Made by a program: the position numbers and the translations under genes
Notes under the pieces: model-generated
The model's input: the letters and a program-made list of their open reading frames with translations, nothing else
Told to the model about the DNA's origin: nothing
Databases searched by the model: none
Shown: positions 24,998 to 35,929 of the stretch, in pieces
Position numbering within the stretch: the stretch's first letter is position 1
How the letters are laid out: every line of letters begins with the position of its first letter
Source: Enterobacter hormaechei subsp. xiangfangensis
GTDB taxonomy: Bacteria; Pseudomonadota; Gammaproteobacteria; Enterobacterales; Enterobacteriaceae
NCBI RefSeq assembly: GCF_001729785.1
Contig: NZ_CP017183.1
Location: 1,178,001 to 1,242,000 of the forward strand
Reading direction: 5' to 3'
DNA length: 64,000 nt

Positions 24998-25879
24998 CTA
25001 CCCCTCGCTCATCATCGCCAGAAACCGCTTCACCGTCCGCGAACGCTCAAATCGCCGCCAGCAGAGTGCGATATCGGTATAAAGCTCTGGCGAGCGCAGC
25101 GCATGGTAGGTGACATTCGGCGGCGAAATAGCGGCCATGGATTTCGGCACCAGCGCGAACCCGCCGCCCGCGGAGACCATGCTCAGGGAAGAGGAAAGTT
25201 GTGAAGATTGCAGCGTGTGTTGCATATCGATCCCGGCCCGCTCGCAGCTGCCGTAAACGCGGTCATACAGCCCCGGCGCGACCTCCTGGGGAAACAGCAC
25301 CACCGGCGTATCCCGCAGCTCCTCCAGCGCCAGATCGCCACACGCTGCCAGGGGATGATCGCGATGCAGCGCCACCACCATCGGCTCCCGGTCGAGGATT
25401 TTTAGCTCGAACACCTTACTGCTCTCGCACGGCAGGCGCACAAAGGCGATATCCAGCTCACCCTCCGCCAGCATCGTCGTCAGCGACGACATATTGGCTT
25501 CCACCTGGTGAACCTGCACCGCCATGTTCTGCACCTGAAACTGGCGAATCAGGGCGAAGATTTTGGGATGAAAAGCATCTGAACTGGTGATGCCAATCGA
25601 CAGGCTGCCGTTCAGCCCGCGCGCGATGCCCCGGGCTTTCTCCAGCGCGGCGTCGCTCAGCGCCAGGATCTTACAGGCGTCCTCATAGAAGGCTTCTCCC
25701 GCCTCGGTCAGCTCCACGCCCCGCGTCAGGCGCCTGAACAGCGGCGTGCCCACTTCCTCTTCGAGCCGTTTGATCTGCTGACTCAGAGGAGGCTGTGAAA
25801 TACCCAGCGCTTTGGCCGCCCTGGTGAAGTGTCGCTCGCGTGCTACCGCGACAAAATAGCGCAGATAACGAAGTTCCAT
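24998..25879 (-). CDS. budR: LysR-type regulator BudR of the butanediol operon
   Basis: A 293-residue LysR-type regulator. The winged helix-turn-helix is at residues 1-60 (MELRYLRYFVAVARERHFTR, then AAKALGISQPPLSQQIKRLE), followed by the effector-binding domain. It is divergent from budABC, the arrangement known in Klebsiella and Enterobacter, where BudR activates the operon in response to acetate and low oxygen. A LysR-type dyad lies in the shared 102-base gap. Identity rests on synteny plus strong family match. Confidence 0.88.
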   Translation of the reverse strand: MELRYLRYFVAVARERHFTRAAKALGISQPPLSQQIKRLEEEVGTPLFRRLTRGVELTEAGEAFYEDACKILALSDAALEKARGIARGLNGSLSIGITSSDAFHPKIFALIRQFQVQNMAVQVHQVEANMSSLTTMLAEGELDIAFVRLPCESSKVFELKILDREPMVVALHRDHPLAACGDLALEELRDTPVVLFPQEVAPGLYDRVYGSCERAGIDMQHTLQSSQLSSSLSMVSAGGGFALVPKSMAAISPPNVTYHALRSPELYTDIALCWRRFERSRTVKRFLAMMSEG

Positions 25880-25906
25880 ATCAAAAACGTCTCAAACCAG
25901 CATGGA

Positions 25907-25919
25907 TTCTATATTGGAA
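25907..25919. promoter_or_regulatory. LysR-type box (T-N11-A) between budR and budA
   Basis: TTC at 25907-25909 and GAA at 25917-25919 form a dyad with the T-N11-A pattern bound by LysR-type regulators. It lies between the divergent budR and budA genes and is the best candidate BudR site. Confidence 0.5.
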
Positions 25920-25981
25920 CTCTCTGCTGAATCGGGTCAACATTTATTTAACCTTTATAAATAAAGTTGAAGAGGACGGGC

Positions 25982-26764
25982 ATGATGATGCATTCATCTG
26001 CATGCGACTGTGAGGCGAGCTTATGCGAGACCCTGCGCGGATTCTCGGCTCAGCATCCTGACAGCGTGATCTATCAGACATCGCTAATGAGCGCCCTGCT
26101 AAGCGGCGTCTACGAAGGGGAGACCACCATCGCCGACCTGCTGGCGCACGGCGATTTTGGTCTCGGTACCTTTAACGAGCTGGACGGTGAAATGATTGCC
26201 TTCAGCAGCCAGGTGTACCAGCTGCGCGCCGACGGCAGCGCCCGCGCCGCGAAGCCGGAGCAAAAAACGCCGTTCGCGGTGATGACCTGGTTCCAGCCGC
26301 AGTACCGCAAAGCCTTCGACGGGCCGGTCAGCCGTCAGCAGATCCACGACGTGATCGACCAGCAAATCCCCTCCGATAACCTGTTCTGCGCGCTGCGCAT
26401 CGACGGCAATTTCCGCCACGCGCACACCCGCACCGTACCGCGCCAGACGCCACCGTACCGGGCGATGACCGACGTGCTGGATGACCAGCCGGTGTTCCGC
26501 TTTAACCAGCGCGAGGGCGTGCTGGTCGGGTTCCGCACCCCGCAGCATATGCAGGGCATTAACGTGGCGGGCTATCACGAACACTTTATCACCGACGACC
26601 GTCAGGGCGGGGGCCACCTGCTCGACTATCAGCTGGAGAACGGCGTGCTCACCTTCGGCGAAATCCACAAGCTGATGATTGACCTGCCCGCCGACAGCGC
26701 GTTTTTACAGGCCAATCTGCACCCCAGCAACCTTGATGCGGCTATCCGCGCCGTCGAAAACTAA
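25982..26764 (+). CDS. budA: Alpha-acetolactate decarboxylase BudA
   Basis: A 260-residue cytoplasmic enzyme that decarboxylates alpha-acetolactate to acetoin. It contains [20 protein letters not shown] and, near the C-terminus, [20 protein letters not shown], where the zinc-binding histidines of this family lie. ATG 25982, after GAGGA, gives the standard N-terminus; a TTG 15 bases earlier is less likely. First gene of budABC, with budB starting 13 bases after its stop. The fermentation route draws pyruvate away from acids and protects against acidification. Confidence 0.93.
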   Translation: MMMHSSACDCEASLCETLRGFSAQHPDSVIYQTSLMSALLSGVYEGETTIADLLAHGDFGLGTFNELDGEMIAFSSQVYQLRADGSARAAKPEQKTPFAVMTWFQPQYRKAFDGPVSRQQIHDVIDQQIPSDNLFCALRIDGNFRHAHTRTVPRQTPPYRAMTDVLDDQPVFRFNQREGVLVGFRTPQHMQGINVAGYHEHFITDDRQGGGHLLDYQLENGVLTFGEIHKLMIDLPADSAFLQANLHPSNLDAAIRAVEN

Positions 26765-26777
26765 CAGGAGAACTACC

Positions 26778-29248
<2,471 letters not shown>

Positions 29249-29275
29249 ATTCTAATAAGCTCTGACATGAACTTT

Positions 29276-29304
29276 CCCCTGCTCCCGTGCAGGGGCTTTT
29301 TTTT
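29276..29304 (+). terminator. Rho-independent terminator of budABC
   Basis: CCCCTGC (29276-29282) pairs with GCAGGGG (29289-29295) and is followed by C and eight T. A textbook intrinsic terminator 28 bases after budC. Confidence 0.92.
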
Positions 29305-29378
29305 GTCTCCTCAGCCATTGTGCATTACACTGCGCGCTGCAAAACTTTAGTCTTAAGATCTGACAGGCGGTAACAGCG

Positions 29379-29852
29379 ATGAACGGTACAATCACAACGT
29401 GGTTTAAAGATAAAGGCTTTGGATTTATCAAAGATGAAAACGGCGACAACCGCTACTTTCATGTGATTAAGGTCGCCAACCCTGATCTGATTAAGAAAGA
29501 TGCGGCGGTGACCTTCGAGCCAACCACCAACAGCAAAGGCCTTTCCGCGTATGCGGTGAAGGTGATCCCCGAAAGTAAGCACCTCTATATTGCAGGCGAG
29601 CGCGTGAAGCTCACCTCAATTAAATCCTTCGTGGTGTTCAGCGAAGAAGAGCCCGTTGATACTAAAATCGACAAAGAGAATGCGGTGCTGTCGGTGGGGC
29701 TGCTGATGAACAGCATCAAACCAAAAACCGAGAAAAAGCCGGGCGAAATGCGCACGGTGAAGAAGCTGGCGATCACTACCTTCCAGAACACGACGCTGAT
29801 CTTCACTGAAGATGAGATCGACATCGACGCCACGGTGAAGCTGCTGAAGTAA
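29379..29852 (+). CDS. Cold-shock-domain protein with extra C-terminal domain
   Basis: A 157-residue protein. Residues 1-65 are a cold-shock domain with the RNA-binding motif KGFGFI at 12-17 and a short RNP2-like YFHV at 26-29 (the usual form is FVH). About 90 further residues follow (KHLYIAGERVKLTSIKSF onward), rich in beta-strand-like and Lys/Glu stretches, that are not part of classical CspA proteins (about 70 residues). It is likely a single-stranded nucleic-acid binder with an added domain of unknown role. It stands alone after the bud terminator. Confidence 0.78.
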   Translation: MNGTITTWFKDKGFGFIKDENGDNRYFHVIKVANPDLIKKDAAVTFEPTTNSKGLSAYAVKVIPESKHLYIAGERVKLTSIKSFVVFSEEEPVDTKIDKENAVLSVGLLMNSIKPKTEKKPGEMRTVKKLAITTFQNTTLIFTEDEIDIDATVKLLK

Positions 29853-29858
29853 CGTTTT

Positions 29859-29894
29859 GCCGGGTGGCGGTTACGCCTTACCCGGCCTACAAAA
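29859..29894. repeat. REP element
   Basis: GCCGGGTGGCGGTTACGCC followed by TTACCCGGCCTACAAAA is a single REP palindrome between the cold-shock-domain gene and the convergent ABC ATPase gene. Same family as at 24882 and 42667. Confidence 0.82.
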
Positions 29895-29921
29895 TGCGTG
29901 CGGCACTCGCCGCCGCACGGT

Positions 29922-30626
29922 TTACCCCATCCTGTGCTCGCCCCGTAACATTGCTTCACGGTCAAATACCCGCTGGATCTCCCCGTGCGCCATAAATGCC
30001 GCCCGGTCGGACATATGCGCAATCAAGTCCGCATCGTGGCTCACCAGCAGGTAGGTCATGCCGTGCTGCGCCTTCAGGCGGTTGAGCAGGTTAAGAATCT
30101 CCGCCTGTACCGACATATCCAGCGCCGAGGTCGGTTCATCCAGCAGCAGAAGCTGCGGGCGCAGCAGCAGCGCGCGGGCAATGGCCACGCGCTGACGCTG
30201 TCCGCCGGAAAGCTGATGCGGGTAACGCCTGCCCGCATCGGCAGCCAGACCTACCTGTTGCAGCGCATCCGCCACTTTTTCGGCAACCTGGCTTTCGCCG
30301 TGGATGTTTAACGGCTCCGACAGGGTGCGGGCAATGGTGTGGTTCGGGTGCAAAGACGCCCACGGATCCTGGAACACCATCTGCACGTTGCGGCGAAGCG
30401 CGCCTTCAAAACGTCGTCCTGGCCGTAAATTTTCCCCGAGGACGGAAATGTGGCCATTCCACTCGGGCAGCAGCCCCGCCAGCACGCGCAGAAGAGTCGA
30501 TTTGCCGCAGCCGGATTCACCGATCAGGCTGAAGGTTTCACCTTTTTCGATGGCAAAACTGGCGGCGGAAACCGCCGTTTTTTCACCAAAACTCACCCGG
30601 AGCTGGTTAACCTCAACGAGTGCCAT
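29922..30626 (-). CDS. Peptide/nickel-type ABC importer ATPase (DppF/OppF-like)
   Basis: A 234-residue ABC ATPase. Walker A GESGCGKST, signature LSGGQRQRVAIARAL and Walker B LLLLDEPTSALD are all intact. The start at 30626 opens MALVEVNQLRVSFGEK and overlaps the preceding ATPase gene by 14 bases. It lacks the long C-terminal extension with conserved cysteines found in many DppF/OppF proteins. It is the last gene of a five-gene importer operon. Confidence 0.85.
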   Translation of the reverse strand: MALVEVNQLRVSFGEKTAVSAASFAIEKGETFSLIGESGCGKSTLLRVLAGLLPEWNGHISVLGENLRPGRRFEGALRRNVQMVFQDPWASLHPNHTIARTLSEPLNIHGESQVAEKVADALQQVGLAADAGRRYPHQLSGGQRQRVAIARALLLRPQLLLLDEPTSALDMSVQAEILNLLNRLKAQHGMTYLLVSHDADLIAHMSDRAAFMAHGEIQRVFDREAMLRGEHRMG

Positions 30627-31449
30627 TGTCGTCCTCCTTCCACGGTTGCGAACGGTCGAGCGTCGGCAGCATCTTGCCAAACGTCCCGGCGTTCGGGCGG
30701 CAGGTCCAGAGCGTGCGCGTGTAGGGATGGGTTGCCTGCGGCAACTGGCTCGCCGCCATTTCATCAACGTTCTCACCCTGATACATCACCAGCACGCGGT
30801 CGCAGTGTTCCGCGACGAGCGGCAAGTCGTGGCTGATTAACAGCATCGCCATCTGCCGCGCCTCGCACTGCTGTACCAGCAGCTCCAGGATCTGGTTGCG
30901 CAGGCGTGCGTCCAGCGCGGAAGTCGGTTCGTCGGCGATCAGCACCTGCGGGTTGTTGACGAGCGCAATGGCGATCATCACGCGCTGGCCCATGCCGCCG
31001 GAAAGTTCGCGGGGATAGCGCTGGAGCACGTGCTCGTTCAGCCCCACGGCGCGGATGATATCGTGAATGCGCGCCAGTCGTTCGGCGCGGGGCAGGCGCT
31101 GATGGAGGGTCAGCGCCTCATCAAGCTGGGCGGAGACGGTTTTCACCGGGTTTAGCGCGTAGCGCGGGTCCTGTAGAACCATCGCTATGCCGTTGCCGCG
31201 CAGCGCCTGCCAGCGGCGGCTGTTCAGGGTCAGCAGGTCGTTGCCAAGCACGTTAAGCCGCTTAGCGCTCACGATGCCGGGCTTGCGCACCAGCCCCATC
31301 AGGGCGCGGGCAGACATGGACTTGCCGGAGCCGGATTCTCCTACCAGCGCCAGCCGCTCTTTGCCCAACGTAAAGCTCAGGTTGTTGACCACGCGCGCGG
31401 CGGGGTAGTCGATATTCAGCGCATCGACGATGACGCGGTGTTCAGTCAT
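30613..31449 (-). CDS. Peptide/nickel-type ABC importer ATPase (DppD/OppD-like)
   Basis: A 278-residue ABC ATPase beginning MTEHRVIVDALNIDYPAARV. Walker A is GESGSGKS, the signature is LSGGMGQRVMIAIAL and Walker B is VLIADEPTSALD. The LSGGMGQR form is typical of the DppD/OppD partner of a heterodimeric ATPase pair. It overlaps the permease gene upstream by 8 bases and the second ATPase downstream by 14, so translation is probably coupled. Confidence 0.86.
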   Translation of the reverse strand: MTEHRVIVDALNIDYPAARVVNNLSFTLGKERLALVGESGSGKSMSARALMGLVRKPGIVSAKRLNVLGNDLLTLNSRRWQALRGNGIAMVLQDPRYALNPVKTVSAQLDEALTLHQRLPRAERLARIHDIIRAVGLNEHVLQRYPRELSGGMGQRVMIAIALVNNPQVLIADEPTSALDARLRNQILELLVQQCEARQMAMLLISHDLPLVAEHCDRVLVMYQGENVDEMAASQLPQATHPYTRTLWTCRPNAGTFGKMLPTLDRSQPWKEDDNGTR

Positions 31450-32275
31450 GCTGTGGCTCCAGTACGTCGCGCAGGCCATCGCCCAGCAGGTTAAAGGCCA
31501 GGCTGGCAAACAGAATCGCCCCGCCTGGAATGGCGGCAATCCACCACTGGTCAAAAATGACCTGCATGCCGTCGGCAATCATCGCGCCCCATTCCGCCAT
31601 CGGTGGACGCGCGCCCAGACCAAGGAAGCCCAGCCCGGCAGCGGCCAGAATAATCCCGGCCAGATCCAGCGCCAGTCGCACAATCGCGGAGGGCAGGCAC
31701 AGGGGCAGAATATGGCCGACCAGCAGGCGCGGGCCGCGAATGCCCATCATCTCCGCGGCGGCCAGATAATCGCTGTGGCGCAGACGCTGGATTTCACTGC
31801 GCGCCTGGCGCGCATAGGCAGGCCAGGTCGTTAAGGCCAGCGCCAGCGCGCCGTTCACCAGACCGGGGCCGAGCATCGCGACAAATGCGAAGGCGAGGAT
31901 CAGGCGCGGCATCGACATCACCACGTCGGTAAAGCGCATCAGGATGCGCTCCATCCAGCCGCCGTAGTAGCCTGACAAAATCCCCACCAGCAGACCGGCG
32001 GGGAGGGTAATAACGGTGACTAAGGCCACCAGCCCCAGTGCCGGACGGGTGCCGTAGATTAATCGGGAGAGCAGATCCCGCCCATAGCTGTCAGTACCCA
32101 GCCAGTGCTGCGCGTTGGGCGGTTGCAGACGCGCGGCGGCGTCCTGCCAGTTGGGATCCTGCGGCGCAAGCCACGGCGCGAACAGGGCAATAAGCACCAG
32201 CAGCGCGATGGCGATCAGCCCGCAAAACGCGGCAGGGGAGCGGCGCAGGCGGCGTAAGAAGAGATAAAACGGCAT
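31442..32275 (-). CDS. Peptide/nickel-type ABC permease (DppC-like)
   Basis: A 277-residue inner-membrane permease with about six helices. The opening reads MPFYLFLRRLRRSPAAFCGL, and HWLGTDSYGRDLLSRLIYGT is the signature of DppC/OppC proteins. The EAA-loop-like segment LRHSDYLAAAEMMGIRGPRL contacts the ATPase. It abuts the other permease gene with a one-base overlap at 32275. Confidence 0.88.
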   Translation of the reverse strand: MPFYLFLRRLRRSPAAFCGLIAIALLVLIALFAPWLAPQDPNWQDAAARLQPPNAQHWLGTDSYGRDLLSRLIYGTRPALGLVALVTVITLPAGLLVGILSGYYGGWMERILMRFTDVVMSMPRLILAFAFVAMLGPGLVNGALALALTTWPAYARQARSEIQRLRHSDYLAAAEMMGIRGPRLLVGHILPLCLPSAIVRLALDLAGIILAAAGLGFLGLGARPPMAEWGAMIADGMQVIFDQWWIAAIPGGAILFASLAFNLLGDGLRDVLEPQHD

Positions 32276-33288
32276 TAGCGCACCCTGGGATCGGTCGCCC
32301 GCACAAGCAGGTCGGTAAGGTTATTGATCAGAACAAAGCAGACGCCAATCAGCAGCGTGCCGCCCATCACGGCGGTGGTGTCACCGGCGAACAGGGCCGT
32401 GGTGAGGTAGCGCCCGATGCCCGGCCACGAGAAGACGGTTTCGGTTAATACCGCGCCCTCCAGCATGCTGGTGTAGGCCAGCGCAATCACCGTCAGCAGC
32501 GTGCTGCGAATGTTCGGCAGCACGTGACGCAGCAGGATGGTCATCTCTCCGGCGCCCTTGGCGCGGGCGAGCAATATGTACTCTTTGTTCATCTCGCTCA
32601 GACAGGCGGAGCGCGTCAGGCGGGTGATACTTGCCAGCGAGTAGTAGGCCAGCAGCAGCACCGGTAGCACCAGGTGGCTGATGGCGTTGCGGAACGCCTC
32701 GCGGTCGCCGGAAAGCCAGGTATCTACCAGCGCAAATCCGGTTCGTGGCTCGACGGTGAATTGCCAGATGTCGTCCAGCCTGCCGGGGCCAGCGCTCCAC
32801 TGTAGTTTCGCGTAGAACATAGCCAGCATCAGCAGGCCGAGCCAGAATATCGGCACCGAATTGCCGAGCAGGGTGAGCGTTCTGATCGCTAAGTCCAGTG
32901 GCGAACCGGCGTAGCGGGCGCACAGCACACCCGCAATCACGCCGAGTACTGTGCCGATAATTAGCGCCAGCGTTGCCAGTTCCAGCGTGGCGGGAAAGGC
33001 GTGCAGCAGGTCCTGCAATACCGGCTGACCGGTAGCGCTGGCGGTGCCTAAATCCCCGTGAGCGAGGTTTTGCAGGTAGTGCCAGAACTGCACCGGCAGG
33101 GGCCGATCCAGCCCAAGCTGCTGGCGAACCTGATCGTAAGTGGACTGGCTGGCGTGATCGCCGACGATCTGCAATACGCGATCGACCGGGGAAAAGGCAG
33201 AGAGCGCAAACGTGACCAGCAGTAGCCCGAACAGCGTGAGCAGGAGAGTCAGCAGACCCTGAAGCACGCGGGTGGAAAGATGTGGCAT
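32275..33288 (-). CDS. Peptide/nickel-type ABC permease (DppB-like)
   Basis: A 337-residue permease starting MPHLSTRVLQGLLTLLLTLF, with the DppB/OppB-type N-terminal helix and the EAA loop in EYILLARAKGAGEMTILLRH. The chosen start at 33288 gives a normal DppB length; an in-frame start at 33336 would add 16 residues that overlap a repeat-rich gap. It pairs with the DppC-like gene. Confidence 0.87.
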   Translation of the reverse strand: MPHLSTRVLQGLLTLLLTLFGLLLVTFALSAFSPVDRVLQIVGDHASQSTYDQVRQQLGLDRPLPVQFWHYLQNLAHGDLGTASATGQPVLQDLLHAFPATLELATLALIIGTVLGVIAGVLCARYAGSPLDLAIRTLTLLGNSVPIFWLGLLMLAMFYAKLQWSAGPGRLDDIWQFTVEPRTGFALVDTWLSGDREAFRNAISHLVLPVLLLAYYSLASITRLTRSACLSEMNKEYILLARAKGAGEMTILLRHVLPNIRSTLLTVIALAYTSMLEGAVLTETVFSWPGIGRYLTTALFAGDTTAVMGGTLLIGVCFVLINNLTDLLVRATDPRVR

Positions 33289-33323
33289 GGGAAAATCGTT
33301 ATCCTGAAAATATGCACGAACGA

Positions 33324-33354
33324 CCCCCTCTCCCACGGGAGAGGGAGAGGGGGG
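33324..33354. repeat. Dispersed palindromic repeat, copy 3 (short form)
   Basis: CCCCCTCTCCCACGGGAGAG followed by GGAGAGGGGGG is a reduced copy of the family at 7442, lacking the outer CTCACCC arms. It lies between the substrate-binding protein and permease genes inside one operon, where it could lower expression of the downstream genes. Confidence 0.7.
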
Positions 33355-33359
33355 AAAAG

Positions 33360-34928
33360 CTACTTCATAACGCGATCGTACCAGACCATATCCGCGTTCA
33401 GCCCCTGCTGATACCCCTTCACATTATCGCGCACCACGATCTGAGTTTTGCCCTGGTCAACGAACACGTACGGCGAGGTATGCTGTAACTGTTCCTGCAT
33501 CTTCTTATACAGATCCAGACGTTTCGCCGGATCCGGCTCGGCAACCGCCGCCAGCGTGGCCTTGTTCAGCTCCGGGATTTTCCAGCCGTTCAGACCGGCC
33601 ACGGTGCTGGACTTCCCGTCGTTCCACGCGAAGGCGCTGGCGTTGGAGTGCGCATCGAAGTAATCCGGGATCCACAGACGAATCGCCGCCTGATGCTGCT
33701 TAGCGCGCACGCGGGCGTACACCTGGCTACCCGCAGCGGGCAGCAGATCCACCTTCACGCCACCCTGAGCAAAGCTCGCCTGCATGGATTGCGCGATGGT
33801 GATGAACGGTGGTTTATTCTCCACGTCCAGCGTGAAATGCGCGTCTTTGATGCCCGCCTTGGCGAGGATCGCTTTTGCTTTTGCCGGGTCAAACGTGAAC
33901 GGATTGTCCTCCAGCGCGCCCGGCAGGCCGACCGGCAGGAAGCTCTGATGAACAAAATTCTGGCCTTTCAGCAGGTCTTTGGTGATGCCTTCATAATCCA
34001 CCAGCCAGCGCGAGGCTTCCCAGAACGCTGGATTATTCAGCAGCGGGTTAGCGCTGTTGCCGGTGTTAAACACCAGATAGTTTTGCTCGGCAGAAGGGAT
34101 GCTCAGTACCTTCACGCCCGGCTTGCCGCTGAGGGCGCTTATCTGGTCTGCACCCAGATCGCGCGCCACGTCCGCATCACCCTGCTGGATCAGCAGGCGG
34201 CGGGAAGCGGGATCGGGGACGTTTTTAATGATGATGCTTTTAAGCTTCGGCGCGCCGCCGGGCGCGGAGTCGTTGGCTTCCAGCACGATGGCCTGATGCG
34301 GCTGGTAAACGCGCATTTTGAACGCGCCGCTGCCCGCAGAGTGCATTTTTAACCACGCGTTGCCGAAGTCGTTATCCTTCACGTTCGCCGCAACCTGTTT
34401 TTCATCGACGATGGAGGCAATCGGCGTGGAGAGAATATTCAGCGCCACCGACGGGCTAACGTCGGCCGTCCAGTGAAGCGTGAGGGTATGGTCGTCCACT
34501 TTCTTTAGCTGGCTGGCGATGTTGCTGGCGTCCCAGCCCAGTACGTTGAGGATAAACGCCGGGGATTTGTTCAGCGTCACGGCGCGGGTATAAGAGAAGA
34601 TCACGTCTTCCGGGCGCAGCGGGTTGCCGGAGGAGAATTTCGCATCGGGTTTAAGCTTGATGGTCAGGGTTTTTGCTGCCGCGTCCGCGTCCCAGCTTTC
34701 TGCCAGAACCGGCGTGATTTTTTCCGGATTATCGCGGTCCGGCTGTACCAGACGCTGGTACAGGCTTGGCACGGTCTGGATGCTGGAAAGCTCGTTGGCT
34801 TCGGCCGGGTCAAGGCTCACGATATCATCCAGACCCTGGGCGACAACCAGCGTGTTGGGCGGGGTAGCGGCGTGAGCAGCGCTTGAGAGCGCAGCCAGCA
34901 CCAGTAACGGCAGCAGTTTTTTAGTCAT
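33360..34928 (-). CDS. Periplasmic solute-binding protein (DppA/SBP family 5)
   Basis: A 522-residue extracytoplasmic binding protein with a signal peptide (MTKKLLPLLVLAALSSAAHA). It has the family-5 pattern SLDPAEANE near the N-terminus, LAESWDADAAAKTLTIKLKP, and repeated lobes typical of peptide, nickel or oligosaccharide binders. It is the first gene of the importer and is separated from the permeases by a palindromic repeat. The ligand cannot be read. The 200 bases ahead of it (to 35128) hold the promoters of this operon and of the GNAT gene, without a clear operator. Confidence 0.87.
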   Translation of the reverse strand: MTKKLLPLLVLAALSSAAHAATPPNTLVVAQGLDDIVSLDPAEANELSSIQTVPSLYQRLVQPDRDNPEKITPVLAESWDADAAAKTLTIKLKPDAKFSSGNPLRPEDVIFSYTRAVTLNKSPAFILNVLGWDASNIASQLKKVDDHTLTLHWTADVSPSVALNILSTPIASIVDEKQVAANVKDNDFGNAWLKMHSAGSGAFKMRVYQPHQAIVLEANDSAPGGAPKLKSIIIKNVPDPASRRLLIQQGDADVARDLGADQISALSGKPGVKVLSIPSAEQNYLVFNTGNSANPLLNNPAFWEASRWLVDYEGITKDLLKGQNFVHQSFLPVGLPGALEDNPFTFDPAKAKAILAKAGIKDAHFTLDVENKPPFITIAQSMQASFAQGGVKVDLLPAAGSQVYARVRAKQHQAAIRLWIPDYFDAHSNASAFAWNDGKSSTVAGLNGWKIPELNKATLAAVAEPDPAKRLDLYKKMQEQLQHTSPYVFVDQGKTQIVVRDNVKGYQQGLNADMVWYDRVMK

Positions 34929-35128
34929 AGCGATCCCTGAATAAAATATATTGTGATTGTTTTATGCACCGTTACGGTAGGCTGGCTGAGGATTTCCTCA
35001 AAGTCGAAATTCTGCTTTGCTTATGCCATCCGGGAATAACGCATTCGGTCTGGTTATGAGTCACCTCTCTTTTCGTTCGCTTTTTAACCTGCTATAACAA
35101 ACTCCTTACCTTTCAGGGAGTCACCGCC

Positions 35129-35827
35129 GTGCCCGAAATCAATCAACATGGTCAAACCGTTAACGATATTGTCCCAGACTGGAAATGCGCCCGCGCGTTA
35201 ACCCGTACTCTGCTCACCGGCCAGTATTGCCGCCTGGAGCCGCTGGATGCTGACCGCCATTCGGCTGATTTGTTTGAAGCCTATGCGCTGGGTGACGACA
35301 GCGACTGGACGTGGCTTGCCAGCACCCAGCCTGTGAGCGTTGAGGCCACTGCGCACTGGGTGCTGGGAAAGGTGCTGGATGACGACCTGGTGCCCTTTGC
35401 CGTTATCGATCTGCGCACCGAAAAGGCGGTAGGGCTGGTCAGCTATATGGCGATAGAACGCTTCCAGGGCTCGGTTGAGATCGGCCACGTCACCTGGTCG
35501 CGCAGAATGAAGGGCACCCGCGTGGGTACCGAAGCGGTGTGGCTGCTGCTGAAAAATGCCTTTGAGCATCAATATCGCCGGCTGGAGTGGAAGTGCGATT
35601 CGATGAACATCGCCTCACGCAACGCGGCGGAGCGTCTGGGGTTTGTCTGGGAAGGGCGGCTGCGCCAGAAGCTGGTACGCAAAGGACGCAACCGCGACAG
35701 CGATATGCTTTCGATTATTGACGGCGAATGGCCGGAAAAGGATGCGGCTCTGCAGGCCTGGCTGGCAGCGGAGAATTTTGACGGGGAAGGGCGGCAGGTC
35801 AGGCGGTTAGAGGAATTTCGGACGTAA
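35129..35827 (+). CDS. GNAT-family N-acetyltransferase (RimJ/RimL-like)
   Basis: A 232-residue acetyltransferase. The C-terminal half has the GNAT pattern with RMKGTRVGTEAVWLLLKNAF (acetyl-CoA site, lacking the full RxxGxG/A) and NIASRNAAERLGFVWEGRLR, the RimJ/RimL ending. It is similar to acetyltransferases acting on proteins or small amines; no substrate is implied. The start is a GTG at 35129 with CAGGGAG ahead. Confidence 0.8.
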   Translation: MPEINQHGQTVNDIVPDWKCARALTRTLLTGQYCRLEPLDADRHSADLFEAYALGDDSDWTWLASTQPVSVEATAHWVLGKVLDDDLVPFAVIDLRTEKAVGLVSYMAIERFQGSVEIGHVTWSRRMKGTRVGTEAVWLLLKNAFEHQYRRLEWKCDSMNIASRNAAERLGFVWEGRLRQKLVRKGRNRDSDMLSIIDGEWPEKDAALQAWLAAENFDGEGRQVRRLEEFRT

Positions 35828-35834
35828 AAGCCTT

Positions 35835-35919
35835 ACCCCTCACCCCAACCCTCTCCCCAAAGGGGAGAGGGTGTTCAAGTTCCCTCTCCCCTTTGGGGAG
35901 AGGGTTAGGGTGAGGGGAG
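35835..35919. repeat. Dispersed palindromic repeat, copy 4 (double unit)
   Basis: CCCCTCACCCCAACCCTCTC and an inverted partner ending GGGTTAGGGTGAGGGG lie between the convergent GNAT and betA genes. It closely matches copy 1 at 7442 and can form a long stem. Confidence 0.85.
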
Positions 35920-35929
35920 AAGTTCGCAC

